Of a stretch of DNA of 64,000 nt, positions 42,501-52,749 are shown in pieces. The notes under the pieces were generated by a model. The model was not told the origin of the DNA. It saw only the letters and a program-made list of their open reading frames with translations, and did no database searches. The stretch is from Acheta domesticus (lineage: Eukaryota > Arthropoda > Insecta > Orthoptera > Gryllidae), in the NCBI GenBank assembly GCA_031308135.1, contig JAHLJT010004567.1, positions 38,328,389 through 38,392,388 on the forward strand. Direction: 5' to 3'. How positions within the stretch are numbered: the stretch's first letter is position 1; every line of letters begins with the position of its first letter. A program made the position numbers and the translations under genes.

Positions 42501-44131
42501 CATCACATTTAACGTTCAGAATGAAAGATTTTCCCATTAATTCATAAGAATTGATTATTTTTTTCACTGATTGAAATTCCAGAGCATGGATTATTGAAAT
42601 GAACGATATAAAGAAATTGATAGTGTAAGGAAGATACTAACAAAGGTTATTTTCCAATTTAACAAGAGTCGAGCTCGATGTGTAACGGCTGTAAGAACAA
42701 GCCAGTATTATGACACTTCAAATACAAGCAACCTTTTATTTGAAAGGTTGAAGATTTTCACTATAACACCTCCACAACATCAGATTAAAAACATGTAGAC
42801 ATTTTCATTATTGCCCTATGAACATACATTATTTACTAAGCTCTGTGTCCATCGATAATAATGCACATTTGTAAACGTGCGTGCAAGGGCCAATGAACTG
42901 ACTGCAGTCATTTGTGACGTAATACATTGATGCTTTGGAATTTCAGCCAGAAGGGGAATTAAATTTTGATGAATCAATGGAAAAAAAAGTTTTATTCATC
43001 GTTAATACTGATGTTTGTTCCTGTGTCAGTCGTGACAAGACCGTGTATTGGGTAGTTACACCTCTTTCCCTCATTGCAGCACCGTTCAGTCTTCCCTCTC
43101 CCCGTAACACTCTCGGTGCCGCGAAGGCCAGCTTCCCCATAGGCGACAATTGGAAGGGCTACTAGAGGAAATATTGTCCGTGAAGTAATTTTTTCTGCCA
43201 AACATCCGCCGTTTTTTTCTCGCAGCATTACATAACTTTCCCTATACTACATACATTACTCCGTATATACGTTCATACACGGGAAAGTAAAAATGAAACA
43301 AGACATACAATGTATTTCACAAAGGTGCATATTTATTTCAATTATTTCACCCGCGAATGAAGCTTGGTTTTATTATGTTTGCACAAATACATACCATCTT
43401 TTCATTCCAAGCATGTTTCTCCTGAATTTTATTAAGAAAGGTTTATACAAGAAATGAAATATTGTTAATTTTAATTGCATATTTCAGAATTTTTTGATCA
43501 TAAATGCATTTTTAAAAGCATATTTCCAGATTTTTTAGAATATAAAAATCCTCTCCCTACTTATGACAAATACATTTTTCAATCCTTCAATCAAAGGAAG
43601 ACAAAAAATCTGAAAATGGGAAGCATGGAAAGCAGAGTGCAGGAAAAACACTGCAACAGTTTTGTGAATATTCGGAATATGTTTCATATCTTCAAATACT
43701 AAGATCCCTTCCCTTCCCCGAGTGCGAGTTTGCTGGTGGAGCGCTGCGTGACCTTGTGTGGCGGACTGTTACGTTCACAATATCCGTTAAACACCCGTCG
43801 CATACAAATAAAAAATACTTAAAAACGCGTATCTAACTTATGACAAAATGAATATTATTGGATTCGTCTTTTTACGCTCGTCATGATAGACTGAAAAAAC
43901 AAAGTTACCTCAAATATCTCGTAAAATATAAGCAATAAAATAGAAATGAATACATGTATCAATTAGCCACATTCACTCATGCACTTCCGTGAAAACTACA
44001 TTGCAATAACTTCGACAGTTACAGGAGTTGCTAAAATTACGTGAATCTCCTGTATATTACGTAGTGTTAAACGAGTAGATAAAAGCGTTGAAGTAGTAAG
44101 TTAAATCATTAGAAAGCGTTAAAGTATTGTT
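39591..44131. other. no gene seen; includes family R fragments
   Basis: No supported coding frame. A family R fragment lies at about 40640-40800 (GATCGGGAAATATTCATTTT, then TTTAGGTGCTAGTGTTGTTC). The terminal module of the related palindromic family lies inverted at about 43190-43300 (CGCAGCATTACATAACTTTC). The 20-bp word CGAACACACTAAACACTGCC occurs at 40196 and again near 41534. Confidence 0.5.
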
Positions 44132-44595
44132 TCAAAGAATGACATTTCTGAAACGATTCGCCTCTAGATTAATATGAGGCGATCTACCGTCGACTAGCTG
44201 ATTTCCTCCAACCTGATATCTCCCACTAGCGGAACACCGCCCCAGCCGGAACAAGCTCAAAGTCCCCGACCGGTCTCCCGACTGTGTGGTAATGAGGTGC
44301 TTGTAAGTAGTGAGGATAGCACAAGGAAGAGGAAGGAAAGATCGCTCGCGATCCGTGGCCCGTTCGTTAGGGTACTGCTCCGGCATTCACCTGGTGTCGA
44401 TCGGAGAAACCACGGAAAACTTGCGATCAGAGCAGCCGGTCGCTAGTATTTTCTTCCAGACAGTGTCGGAATTCGACCTAGCTGACAAGCTGGTGTGGAA
44501 AATCCTGCCATCGTCGCGATTCGAACCTAGACCTCCCGGTCAGAGGCATTGCAGTGACCTCATTTGATCACCTGAGCCATCTCTCCCGGTCCAAA
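44132..44595 (-). mobile_element. tRNA-derived SINE
   Basis: On the minus strand the head reads GGGAGAGATGGCTCAGGTGA, with an A-box-like TGGCTCAGGTG. About 50 nt later comes GTCTAGGTTCGAATCGCGAC, containing the B-box GGTTCGAATC. This is the internal RNA polymerase III promoter of a tRNA. A body with the motif GAATGCCGGAGCAGTACC, common in insect SINEs, follows. The 3' limit near 44132 is approximate and no target duplication was found. It encodes no protein; mobilisation would depend on a LINE. Confidence 0.75.
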
Positions 44596-45349
44596 ATTTG
44601 AGATGGGTGTTCTTTTTTAATGGATCGTGTATCTTAATCATCTATCTTTACAGCATCGATCATTCTGCCAGTATCGTACTTCGCAATTTCGTTGATTTAC
44701 CATACATCGATCTTTTCCCAGTAAATTATTTTTAATACGTATTCGTCTAAACACATTTTACACACGACGAAAATGTTTAGCTGCGTCTGTGAGTTATCCA
44801 TTAAGGTACTGTAACAAAATCCTCTTTTTACTGAAATTGAAATCTACCATTTGCTTGCCAATTTACAGTCTGGGCAACCCGATCCGCCCGCCATACGGGG
44901 GACGAGAAACATCCCAAAGTTTTTGGCAATTGATTGCTGCGGATTTGCTCGTTGTTTGCAGACATTTTGTCATTTCTGGATCACAATTCAACTTCTGACC
45001 GATCTTAGCGGGCGCTGCACCTAAATAAGTTAAATCACTTTTAGGTTGCACTACATTCAACAATTTTATTTTTACTTCAGTGAACGACTACAACTTCGCA
45101 GAACTTTTGGTTACAACTATCACTCGTCCAAACAAAACTTTCTACCTCACAAAATAACCGACTTCCATCTTTTCCCAAAGCCCCCTAGCAACCACCTGCG
45201 ATCGTCTACTCTCTTCCTGAATAATTGGTATATCACAGTACCCACCATACCCACAAGACAAACACGCGAACAGCGTGACATTGACATGACAGAGAGGCCC
45301 TGAAAGCTGTTCGCGTTTCACTTGCGTGTGGGAGATGAGGTGGGAGATG

Positions 45350-45555
45350 CCGTGGAGCGTGGCCAGCGGAGCGGTTGAGAACCCGGCGCAAAGCGCAAGT
45401 GAGGTCGCGCCGCGCGGCCTTGGGGGCAACGTCTCCGTGCAGCGCTTGGAAAAGCACCGCGCTCGCGGCCTCGTGTTCCCGTTTGGCTCGCGAAGAGAAG
45501 AGTGTTCGAGGGCAAGGCTCCGGGCTTGGCCGTCACTTCGCAGCCCGCAACGCCC
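45350..45555. other. GC-rich patch, no gene assigned
   Basis: Short CpG-rich interval in which overlapping frames on both strands are open (up to 150 codons). The mirror-image openness is what GC-rich DNA gives by chance, and no domain is recognisable. It abuts the repeat at 45556-45835. Confidence 0.45.
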
Positions 45556-45835
45556 AGGGTCGGATTTAAGTGTTGCGGGATCCCCCAAGCACAAACTTGT
45601 GTCGCCCCCCCCCCCCCGTAAAAATACTCCATCGTTATTAGATAAAAAAACTTATATTAATACAAGTACTTTCTTTATAAATACAAATGAAAACTAATAA
45701 TTTTGAACATAAAATGTTTCGTATATTATATTTATTTTACATTAAATACATTTTGTTACAAAATATGTTATGCAACTTTTTCTGAAAGGCAGGACCCCCA
45801 AGGAACTGTTTGTTTTGCTTGCATGTAAACCCGAC
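45556..45835 (-). repeat. dispersed repeat V, copy 1 (with poly-C tract)
   Basis: Homologous in reverse orientation to 58755-59000. Shared words include GCATAACATATTTTGTRACA and AAAATTATTAGTTTTCATTT (minus strand), and both end in a GGGGGATC-type block next to a G/C homopolymer (14 C at 45604-45617). Non-coding. Confidence 0.75.
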
Positions 45836-46161
45836 CGTCGGCGTCGTGAGGAATATTGTTGGAGGAGAATAACCAAGGATTATTACTGTCTTTCTAAGAG
45901 TATATTTAGTGCAGAATGTTGTATCTTCTTCTGGAGATAAAGTGAATTACAAACTAATCAGAGAGTAAAGCGAAATAATACCATTATTATTTTTTCTAAT
46001 CAAATAACTATTTTTTTCATTTAGATAAGTAAAACTGTTATTCCAATTACTTGTATACCAAATAAGCTAATCTTAATCAGTCAGGTAGATTTAAATTGCT
46101 ATCAACATTTTCAGGTGATTTCAGTGATTCATCGATTATGATTTACTAAGATTCCATTTTA

Positions 46162-46162
<1 letters not shown>

Positions 46163-46201
<39 letters not shown>
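46163..46201 (+). repeat. (ATT)13 microsatellite
   Basis: Uninterrupted ATT units in AT-rich intergenic DNA. Confidence 0.95.
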
Positions 46202-46203
<2 letters not shown>

Positions 46204-48090
46204 ATGATTAGAACAGTCTAACAAATGGAATCGACTGATCTGTATGTTCTCATTTACATGTTTGAACATTTACTGGAGTATCGCTCACAATCAGATGTGA
46301 ACAGGAATACGTTCATTCGAACTGTCCTCCGTAGTATAACTTTATGATGTGCATTGCACAGCAATATTAAATTGAGATTTTAGGTTGGTCTCCACACGTC
46401 ACGTACAGTGTTCAAAGCGTTATTGTACACCGCGTGTGTAATATAATTTGGAGACTACCAGTAAGTTACGAAACGGGCGTGCCAAGGTCGCGGGCTAGGT
46501 GAGTAACTTACTAGAGTTCGCGGGCACTACGTTCTGAGAAATTAGCGCGAGGTTTATAAGTAAGGGTTGTACAAATTTCTCCAGAGTGGTGGTACACAAT
46601 TCTATTCCTGACTCATGACCAGTGGCGTAGCCTGATTTTGGTTTAGGGTATGTACCCCGAGAAATGAGAAAATAATTTAAAACTCGCACATTTTCCGCGA
46701 TTTCACCAATTTCTCATATTCACATATTTCTCATTCAATCTGACATGTTGGTCAATTAGAGCACATAAAAAATTTGTACATTTAAAATAAAAACAGGTCC
46801 AGCAATGGTACACGTACTTCATGTTGTGGTTGAAGGTTAGAAAAGTTGACTGAAGTCCATGATCTTGCAAAATATGAATGTGCCATCATAATATCACTCT
46901 CACACTCAATTATTTTCAAAATTGTTCAATACATATCATTACAGATTCATTATAATTGGTATAATTTATAAAATGGAAAGCATTGATCTGTAATAAAAAA
47001 CACTAGGAAAAAGAACATCAGTGTACAGACACGTAACGAAAAACAATCGAAAGTTGTACTTTGTTGCCTATATCATAGGTTAATTCACTGCCAATGAGAT
47101 AAAAGATACTTTAGAAATTTCATTTTTAATTTCACGGGTCATTACTATGCTCACACTTAACATCAAATCGTTCTGAATGTCTGGCGAGATTGCTTTGAGA
47201 ACGATTTTATTTTCCTCTATTTGATGATCCCCTACTCTCATCATAGGCACAAAATGCAAGCCATTGACTCCCGAAATAGCATACGTGAATGAATTGTGAC
47301 AGAATTTAATTATTTCTCCTTTGAAACACTATTGTGTTGCTCAACAAGGCCTGCACTTTCTAACTAGTAAATAAGTCTATCCTCTCAAATTTTCCAAACG
47401 TTTTAACTGTTTCTCATATGCTATGTGTGTATGAGTACTTACCATACGTCTTTAAAGCCTTGTAAATATTATTTAAATCTGCCTAACCATTTAAATTCTA
47501 CAATTTTTTTCGTTTGAGAATAGAAGACCAGTAAAATAGTTTTTAAGACTCTGACATCGCATGTCCATGATTCTTGCTCATCAATTTTGATACTACTGTC
47601 CCTCATTTTTTGATGTTCGCAATGATACCGAGAATTGATTTTAGAGTCCCTGCTTTAATTATAATTTCCTTTTCAGAAAATGTTAGAGCAAACTTTAAAC
47701 AAGCTCAACTACAAATCTAGTTGAGCTTGTTTAAAGTTTGCATTCTTCTACTTTTCAATTTGTCCACGGCACAACAATACGATTCCATAATTATATAGCC
47801 ACAAGTTTGGATAGCGTTGTGCTCGCCATTCCACGTCACAGCTGTGCATTGCACAGGCACATACCCTTCTGCATTGAACCAGCACAATCCCTAAACTAAT
47901 TGGCTACAAATATATAGCTGTAAATACATTAAAATAAGGTAATAAACTTAAAAAAACTGCAATACTCGTACATTAATCTTGTTCTCTTATAAACACGGAA
48001 GAAAACAATAAAGTTTCTTATCACGATAGCTATTTATAAGCATGTTGGATGTAATGAATCACTATGCATCTGATTCACAGCGCAGGCGAA
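46202..48090. other. no gene seen
   Basis: AT-rich intergenic DNA. A CAGTGGCGTAGCC motif at 46621 resembles a hAT-like terminus, without a visible partner. The perfect hairpin at 47688-47741 lies here. Confidence 0.5.
47688..47741. repeat. perfect 23-bp inverted repeat (hairpin)
   Basis: The left arm 47688-47710 (GCAAACTTTAAACAAGCTCA then ACT) is the exact reverse complement of 47719-47741, with an 8-nt loop ACAAATCT whose outer A-T can also pair. No element ends or coding sequence surround it. Confidence 0.95.
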
Positions 48091-48093
48091 GCG

Positions 48094-48134
48094 CACGGTG
48101 TAAGAAATATATAAGTAATATATTTTACACCGTG
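48094..48134. repeat. short hairpin
   Basis: CACGGTGTAA at the left pairs with TTACACCGTG at the right, and an inner AAATATAT/ATATATTT extends the stem with one bulged G. Total span 41 nt. Confidence 0.7.
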
Positions 48135-48417
48135 GCAAGGCGGCATTTCGGACTGAGTCGTTCATCCCTGTGAAGTATTAAATCCTCAACGGCGCGATGT
48201 TTGAAATATGAATGGAACAAAACATAATACAAAAAGAAAATAACAAATGGACAATTTACAATTAATTTAAAATAAAAGTAGCTGATTTTGTCAGGGTGTG
48301 TAACACATCACCCACATCTATGATCACTACGTCCATGCTCATGACATTCTTTTGGAGAAGTCAGATGAAACCTGTTGCTTCAGCGATATTAATTTTCGTA
48401 CTATTGCAAATAAATTA

Positions 48418-48588
48418 TACTGCGATATTCGTAACTGTGCTCCTGCCAGGAATCAGCTGTTGAGTTTCATCCAATCGGGAGCTTGAACGTTTTCATAGTG
48501 ACGTCACTGTAGAGAAATATAAGCTCCCGATTGGATGGCAGCGAACCACGTTATTTCTGTCAGGGGCAAAGTTACAAAAATCGCAGTA
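48418..48588. mobile_element. 167-bp TA-flanked MITE
   Basis: The element occupies 48420-48586 and starts CTGCGATATTCGTAACTG; the right end reads inward CTGCGATTTTTGTAACTT. TA flanks both sides. Internally ATCCAATCGGGAGCTT is exactly repeated in inverted orientation as AAGCTCCCGATTGGAT, and a TGACGTCA palindrome sits in the loop. It is a small foldback-type miniature element with no coding capacity; the TA target suggests Tc1-mariner mobilisation. Confidence 0.8.
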
Positions 48589-49266
48589 CACATTTACAAA
48601 TGAAATATATCAGTAATATTTGAACTTAACAATTATGAGTAAATGGAAATACCTATTTTATTTCTTACTGATACCTTATTGCTTGTTATTGCCTTCGATA
48701 CGGTCTCAATATTCGCTGCACAACTAGCCTAGATCGGGAGAATCGTGATGAGAGGGGCTACATGTTCTCTTACGGAGGGAATTATGAAGGGGAATAACGG
48801 GAGAGAAATATGACATGACAAGCCGAGTCAAGTTAACAACTACTTAATCAGTAAATAAGAATAATTAAAGTCCTCGGGCCAAAGGCCCGCGAGATTTTTG
48901 TCGCCTCTGGGCCGTTAGAACCCTTTTAAGACCCTTGGTACTTTAGTAACTATTAAATCTTTTTTCGTAATCGCGTAGTCTTAAGAGTGCAATACTTTCA
49001 TTAACTTCCAAAATTCATATTAGGAATACAGATTTTTGCCTGTTAAAAATATCTGTCCGCCCGTAATAATGATACAATAAATCTAAGAAGTGGTTTGACC
49101 CATAGAGGAGAGATACAACTAGAGTGCGCGTGAGCGTACTGCGCAGGTTTCAACATGAGGTGGTCGTAAGTCACGTGACTTTGGGACACCGGCAGCTCGT
49201 GCGGTACGGTGCTGTATGTAGCTTTGCGTGCTGTTTGTGGTTCTATAGCATAATTATTTTGGGACG

Positions 49267-49989
49267 TTGTGGATATTTGTTCACTGCTTACGATCCAAAA
49301 TTCTTTTTCTTTTCAAAAAGTGCAATAACAATTTAACTTTGCTAATTATGTTCCACAGGATGACAACTGTGTTAAATGTCAGTTCACACCAGTACGCAAG
49401 TGTGCCACAAGTGAATGATCCTGAACTGGGCAGTGAGGTACCAACTAACCATATGTACTTGTCATCAGTACACAAACATGAAACTAGATTGTCCTCCTAT
49501 GCTGTGGACATTGTAATTTATTTTGGAGGATTTTTAGTTAGAAAGTTGCAAAAGTCTCTTGCTTATGTGGACTGTAAGCTAGTTCTTTGCCGGAATGATA
49601 GTGATGAAGGATCATATTCCTTCATTCAGAGAAAGGATGATTATGGACTGAAATATCCTTCTGCAGATGTTATAAAAATCAGCCAAAGAGCAAAGGTAAA
49701 AGTAAGAATACTTCAGGGGAGAGGTGACATTTTTAAAAAGGCAGCATGTAGTACAATTGTAAATAGATGTCTGAGAGAAGTTGTGAATAGTTCTGTTTTT
49801 AGTAATTTAACATATCATGTTATTGGTCAAGAGGCCATAATGAATCACAGGATGTATTTAATTAAGGCAGTATTGTTTAAATATATTGACATAAGATTAA
49901 ATCATGTAGGAAGAGAGCACACCCAAATTTACCAAAAAAATAGTATTAGATCAGTTAACAACAAAATGATTTTATTTAGAGGGCATTAA
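49267..49989 (+). CDS. P-element/THAP9-type transposase, C-terminal segment
   Basis: An open frame of 240 codons. From about residue 75 it reads LSSYAVDIVIYFGGFLVRKL, then FIQRKDDYGLKYPSADVIKI, and near the end HRMYLIKAVLFKYIDIRLNH with KMILFRGH. The 'Y(I/V)GGFVxxKL', 'FIxRKDxGGLxxPSxxV' and 'IRLxH' pattern is that of the C-terminal region of P-element and THAP9 transposases. The THAP DNA-binding domain and the catalytic RNase H-like core are absent, so it cannot transpose itself. A splice-acceptor-like TTCCACAG precedes 49360, so residues before about 35 may be intronic and the Met start is not trusted. The segment carries no stop or frameshift. Confidence 0.7.
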   Translation: MWIFVHCLRSKILFLFKKCNNNLTLLIMFHRMTTVLNVSSHQYASVPQVNDPELGSEVPTNHMYLSSVHKHETRLSSYAVDIVIYFGGFLVRKLQKSLAYVDCKLVLCRNDSDEGSYSFIQRKDDYGLKYPSADVIKISQRAKVKVRILQGRGDIFKKAACSTIVNRCLREVVNSSVFSNLTYHVIGQEAIMNHRMYLIKAVLFKYIDIRLNHVGREHTQIYQKNSIRSVNNKMILFRGH

Positions 49990-50059
49990 TCCTATGTGTA
50001 ATTACCGGTGTAAGTTGTGTTTATAGTATGTTATAGTGTTATATGCTATAGCGTTAGTA

Positions 50060-50285
50060 ATTTGTATGATTGAAGTTGATTTTTTTAAGAAAAAAAATAA
50101 AACATGCAGTTTGTTTATCGATGCAAATATAGGTTTTATATAACTCGGAAGGAAAGAGTCTAATGTTATAGTTAAAATATTGGGAAGAGCTTTTGAAGCT
50201 CAAGAAAATGAGTGCAGATGGTACTTTTCCCCCAAATATCACATACAGTTTTTACTGTTTTTGTCTAAATAAATCAAAGGTAAAG
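50060..50285 (+). repeat. dispersed repeat U, partial copy inside the P-element
   Basis: Downstream of the transposase stop. Shares with 59280-59560 the words CGATGCAAATATAGGTTTTATA-like near 50119 and CACATACAGTTTTTACTG near 50240, followed by a TAAATAAATCA motif that could act as a polyadenylation signal. Confidence 0.65.
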
Positions 50286-50999
50286 TCTTTTTTCCCTCTA
50301 TAAATCTTTGAAATATCATTTTGACAACTTGCTATTATAAATGTCACTGATGTGGATCTTCAATAGTAGAATGTCTAAAATTGAGTAATAACAGAAATTT
50401 GGATTAATGCATCCCATGGAGTTAATTTATTTTACAAATATTTTTTTATTTATAGTCCTATGTAATTGTACTTGTAAAACAGGTTTAGTGGAGTATGAGG
50501 TTGAAAGTGGCAAGTTTGACAAAAATCGGAATTTTCATGTACTTGAGCAAATAGAGTAGAAAAACTTAAATTCACTTTTCTGCTAGAAGCAACATTTTTA
50601 GGGTTGTTTAATAAATGAGAAAATAATGCTGGAATGAAACATCTTACGTACGTATAAAAATAAATCATTTAACGCGTGACGGGTTTTCTTGTAGATGCCA
50701 CCTAGCTGTCCCAAAGTCACGTGACACTGGGGCGAGAGATGTTGATACCCGGCCGGGCTTTCTGCGCAGCCCGGTGCGCACTCTAGTATATCTCTCCTCT
50801 ATGGTTTGACCAGAGGAAGTAGTCTAGTGCGTAGAGACTCGTTCATTTATTTTGCATTATTGGTCCATATAACAAATAACTGAATTATTTAATAAAAGAA
50901 CAAAAAAGGAAAATATGTAAATAATTTGCCATTCAAACATTTCCTGCCCCTCGACAAAATGATTATACAGGTCAGAAATTTAAAAGAAAATAATCATGA

Positions 51000-52740
51000 A
51001 ATTAAGTAATAAGTAACGAAGTATAAATATCTTTCAGACATCGATTGTTTAATTGAAAACTTCCGGAAAACATGCTTTCGTTTGAAGCAACCATTGGATA
51101 TTTCATGGCACTTGGCCTTTACCATACACGTAACAGCTTGCTCTTGTACAGCTTTCTGGATTCGGAGGGGAATAGAAGCCGGGTCAGGGGAAGTTACCCG
51201 TGCTCGTGCCACGCTTTCCAGGTGGGCATCCTACAAGCACAGTGTGACATGTCTGTTCTCAATTTTACTTTCCCGCACACGTACGTTGCAACGGCATCCG
51301 GCCCCACGTTGGGAAAGCCGAATTGCAACGTCAGCCGGCCGGTAGAGCATGATCGCGGCTCCTCGCGTGGTGGAGGGAAGTGAGTGCAGGGGCAACAAAC
51401 TACTTTGAAAATAATTAGCCGTAATTGGGCAATAAAACAAAATTATACATTTATTCCCGACCTACGGCCGGGGAAGTTACATAAAAAAAATCCCATGAGG
51501 TGGGATTGCACCCTACCTATTGAGCTCGGCAAGTAAGATAAGAGAAAAGAAAATTAATTAAAGACACTTCTGTCACAATAATAAAAAAATATGCCATTGC
51601 GCGGCACCGCTTAACTCTAACAAAAAAGACAGAGAAAAACAAAACACTCGAGAATTGTCGATATTATTCTCCGCCTCGTCTCGAGGCGGGACGCTCCAAA
51701 GCGCGGGCGTGCGGCTAGAGTCTTATCTATTGTGCAGGCGTGGGCCGGGGTGGGCCCGACGCGGTCGATGGCCTCGGCGTCTTCGACGAGCGTTGTCCTG
51801 CGATGAGCTGCAATGTTGAACGGGGGCGGTCGCCTCCCTGCGGTGAGCTGGATGCCACAAGGTCGCGAAGGTCTCCTCTCCACCTCGCCACCAAGGCGCT
51901 AGACGAGTCCGGGAGTCGCTCTTCACCACGACTCCACGACTCGAACGCGCGATACGGGAGCATTTAATTGCGGGCGCGGACCCGAAGCTGGATCATGGTA
52001 TTCGCGGCTCGTACGCTCGAATTAGGCAACGAGTTATTATTACATCGAATACCCGAACGAGAAACTGGTTCACGGCTTCCACGACCAGGCATGAAGCGCT
52101 CTCTCGCAACTCACTCTTAAGTGTTTCTTTCGCGGCCGCTGCTCTCATGTTTACTCGCTCGCGACTACTTCACCAGTATTTTCTTTTCACTTCAAGATTT
52201 TGGGAATCCGTCCCTCTTCGGATCTCCCCCCTCCTAAGTTCGTCTTGGGCTCGCTGACCTACTTTGGGAAAATTGTCATTGGTCGGACCTTACTGCGTCG
52301 CAGAAATAATTTGACGAATCGTGGTTCGTGAATTCTTGGAAAATTTCCTAAGGTATCTCTTTCTCTGGCTATCTCTGTCTACCGAAACGCAGCTGCATCC
52401 GTCGGAGGGTGACATCTCCTGGGAGCAATTATTGCATTGCAAAGGGTTGGAACTTACTTGAATTAGCGCGACAGGCGTGGCGGCGAGGAACTCGCCTAGA
52501 GGAGGGCGGGGGCGGGACACAAAAGGGTGTATTCAGCGAAAAAGGTCCGTCGTGGTCTTTGACGGCGAGTGGTTGTAAATTTCTCCCAAAGCAGGCGAAG
52601 GGGCGTCGGAGGGATGGGGAGCGGTCGGGCAGAGGCGGGCGGGGTGAGGCGCGGTGGGGCGCACGTGCGCGTGCCAGAAAGTATAAAAAAACAAGCTTTT
52701 GTTATAGATTTCTTAAGGCGTTGCTACATGCCGCCACAAC
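51000..52740. other. GC-rich unexplained region, no gene assigned
   Basis: CpG-rich DNA, strongest at 51640-51970 and 52470-52680. Frames are open on both strands at once (for example 51617-51967), as expected from composition. No domain is recognised. A GCCGGCCGGTAGAGCATGAT word at 51326-51345 recalls a tRNA D-arm but the rest does not fold as one. Confidence 0.45.
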
Positions 52741-52749
52741 GTATAACGG

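Larger units (their letters stand above)
49093..50811 (+). mobile_element. P-element-type DNA transposon, internally deleted, 8-bp target duplication
   Basis: The element occupies 49101-50803, flanked by the perfect 8-bp duplication GTTTGACC (49093-49100 and 50804-50811). Its ends are inverted repeats of about 31 bp beginning CATAGAGGAGAGATA, with one indel. A 19-bp subterminal inverted repeat GTCACGTGACTTTGGGACA lies at 49170-49188 and 50707-50725. P elements also start with CA, make 8-bp duplications and carry internal inverted repeats. At 1.7 kb it keeps only the transposase C-terminus and is non-autonomous. Confidence 0.9.

Noticed and set aside
45142..45594. 150-codon minus-strand frame
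   Set aside because: It lies in a GC-rich patch with several mutually overlapping frames on both strands, and has no motif.
51320..51365. tRNA-like word GGTAGAGCATGAT
   Set aside because: It resembles a D-arm, but no acceptor stem or T-arm is in the right place.
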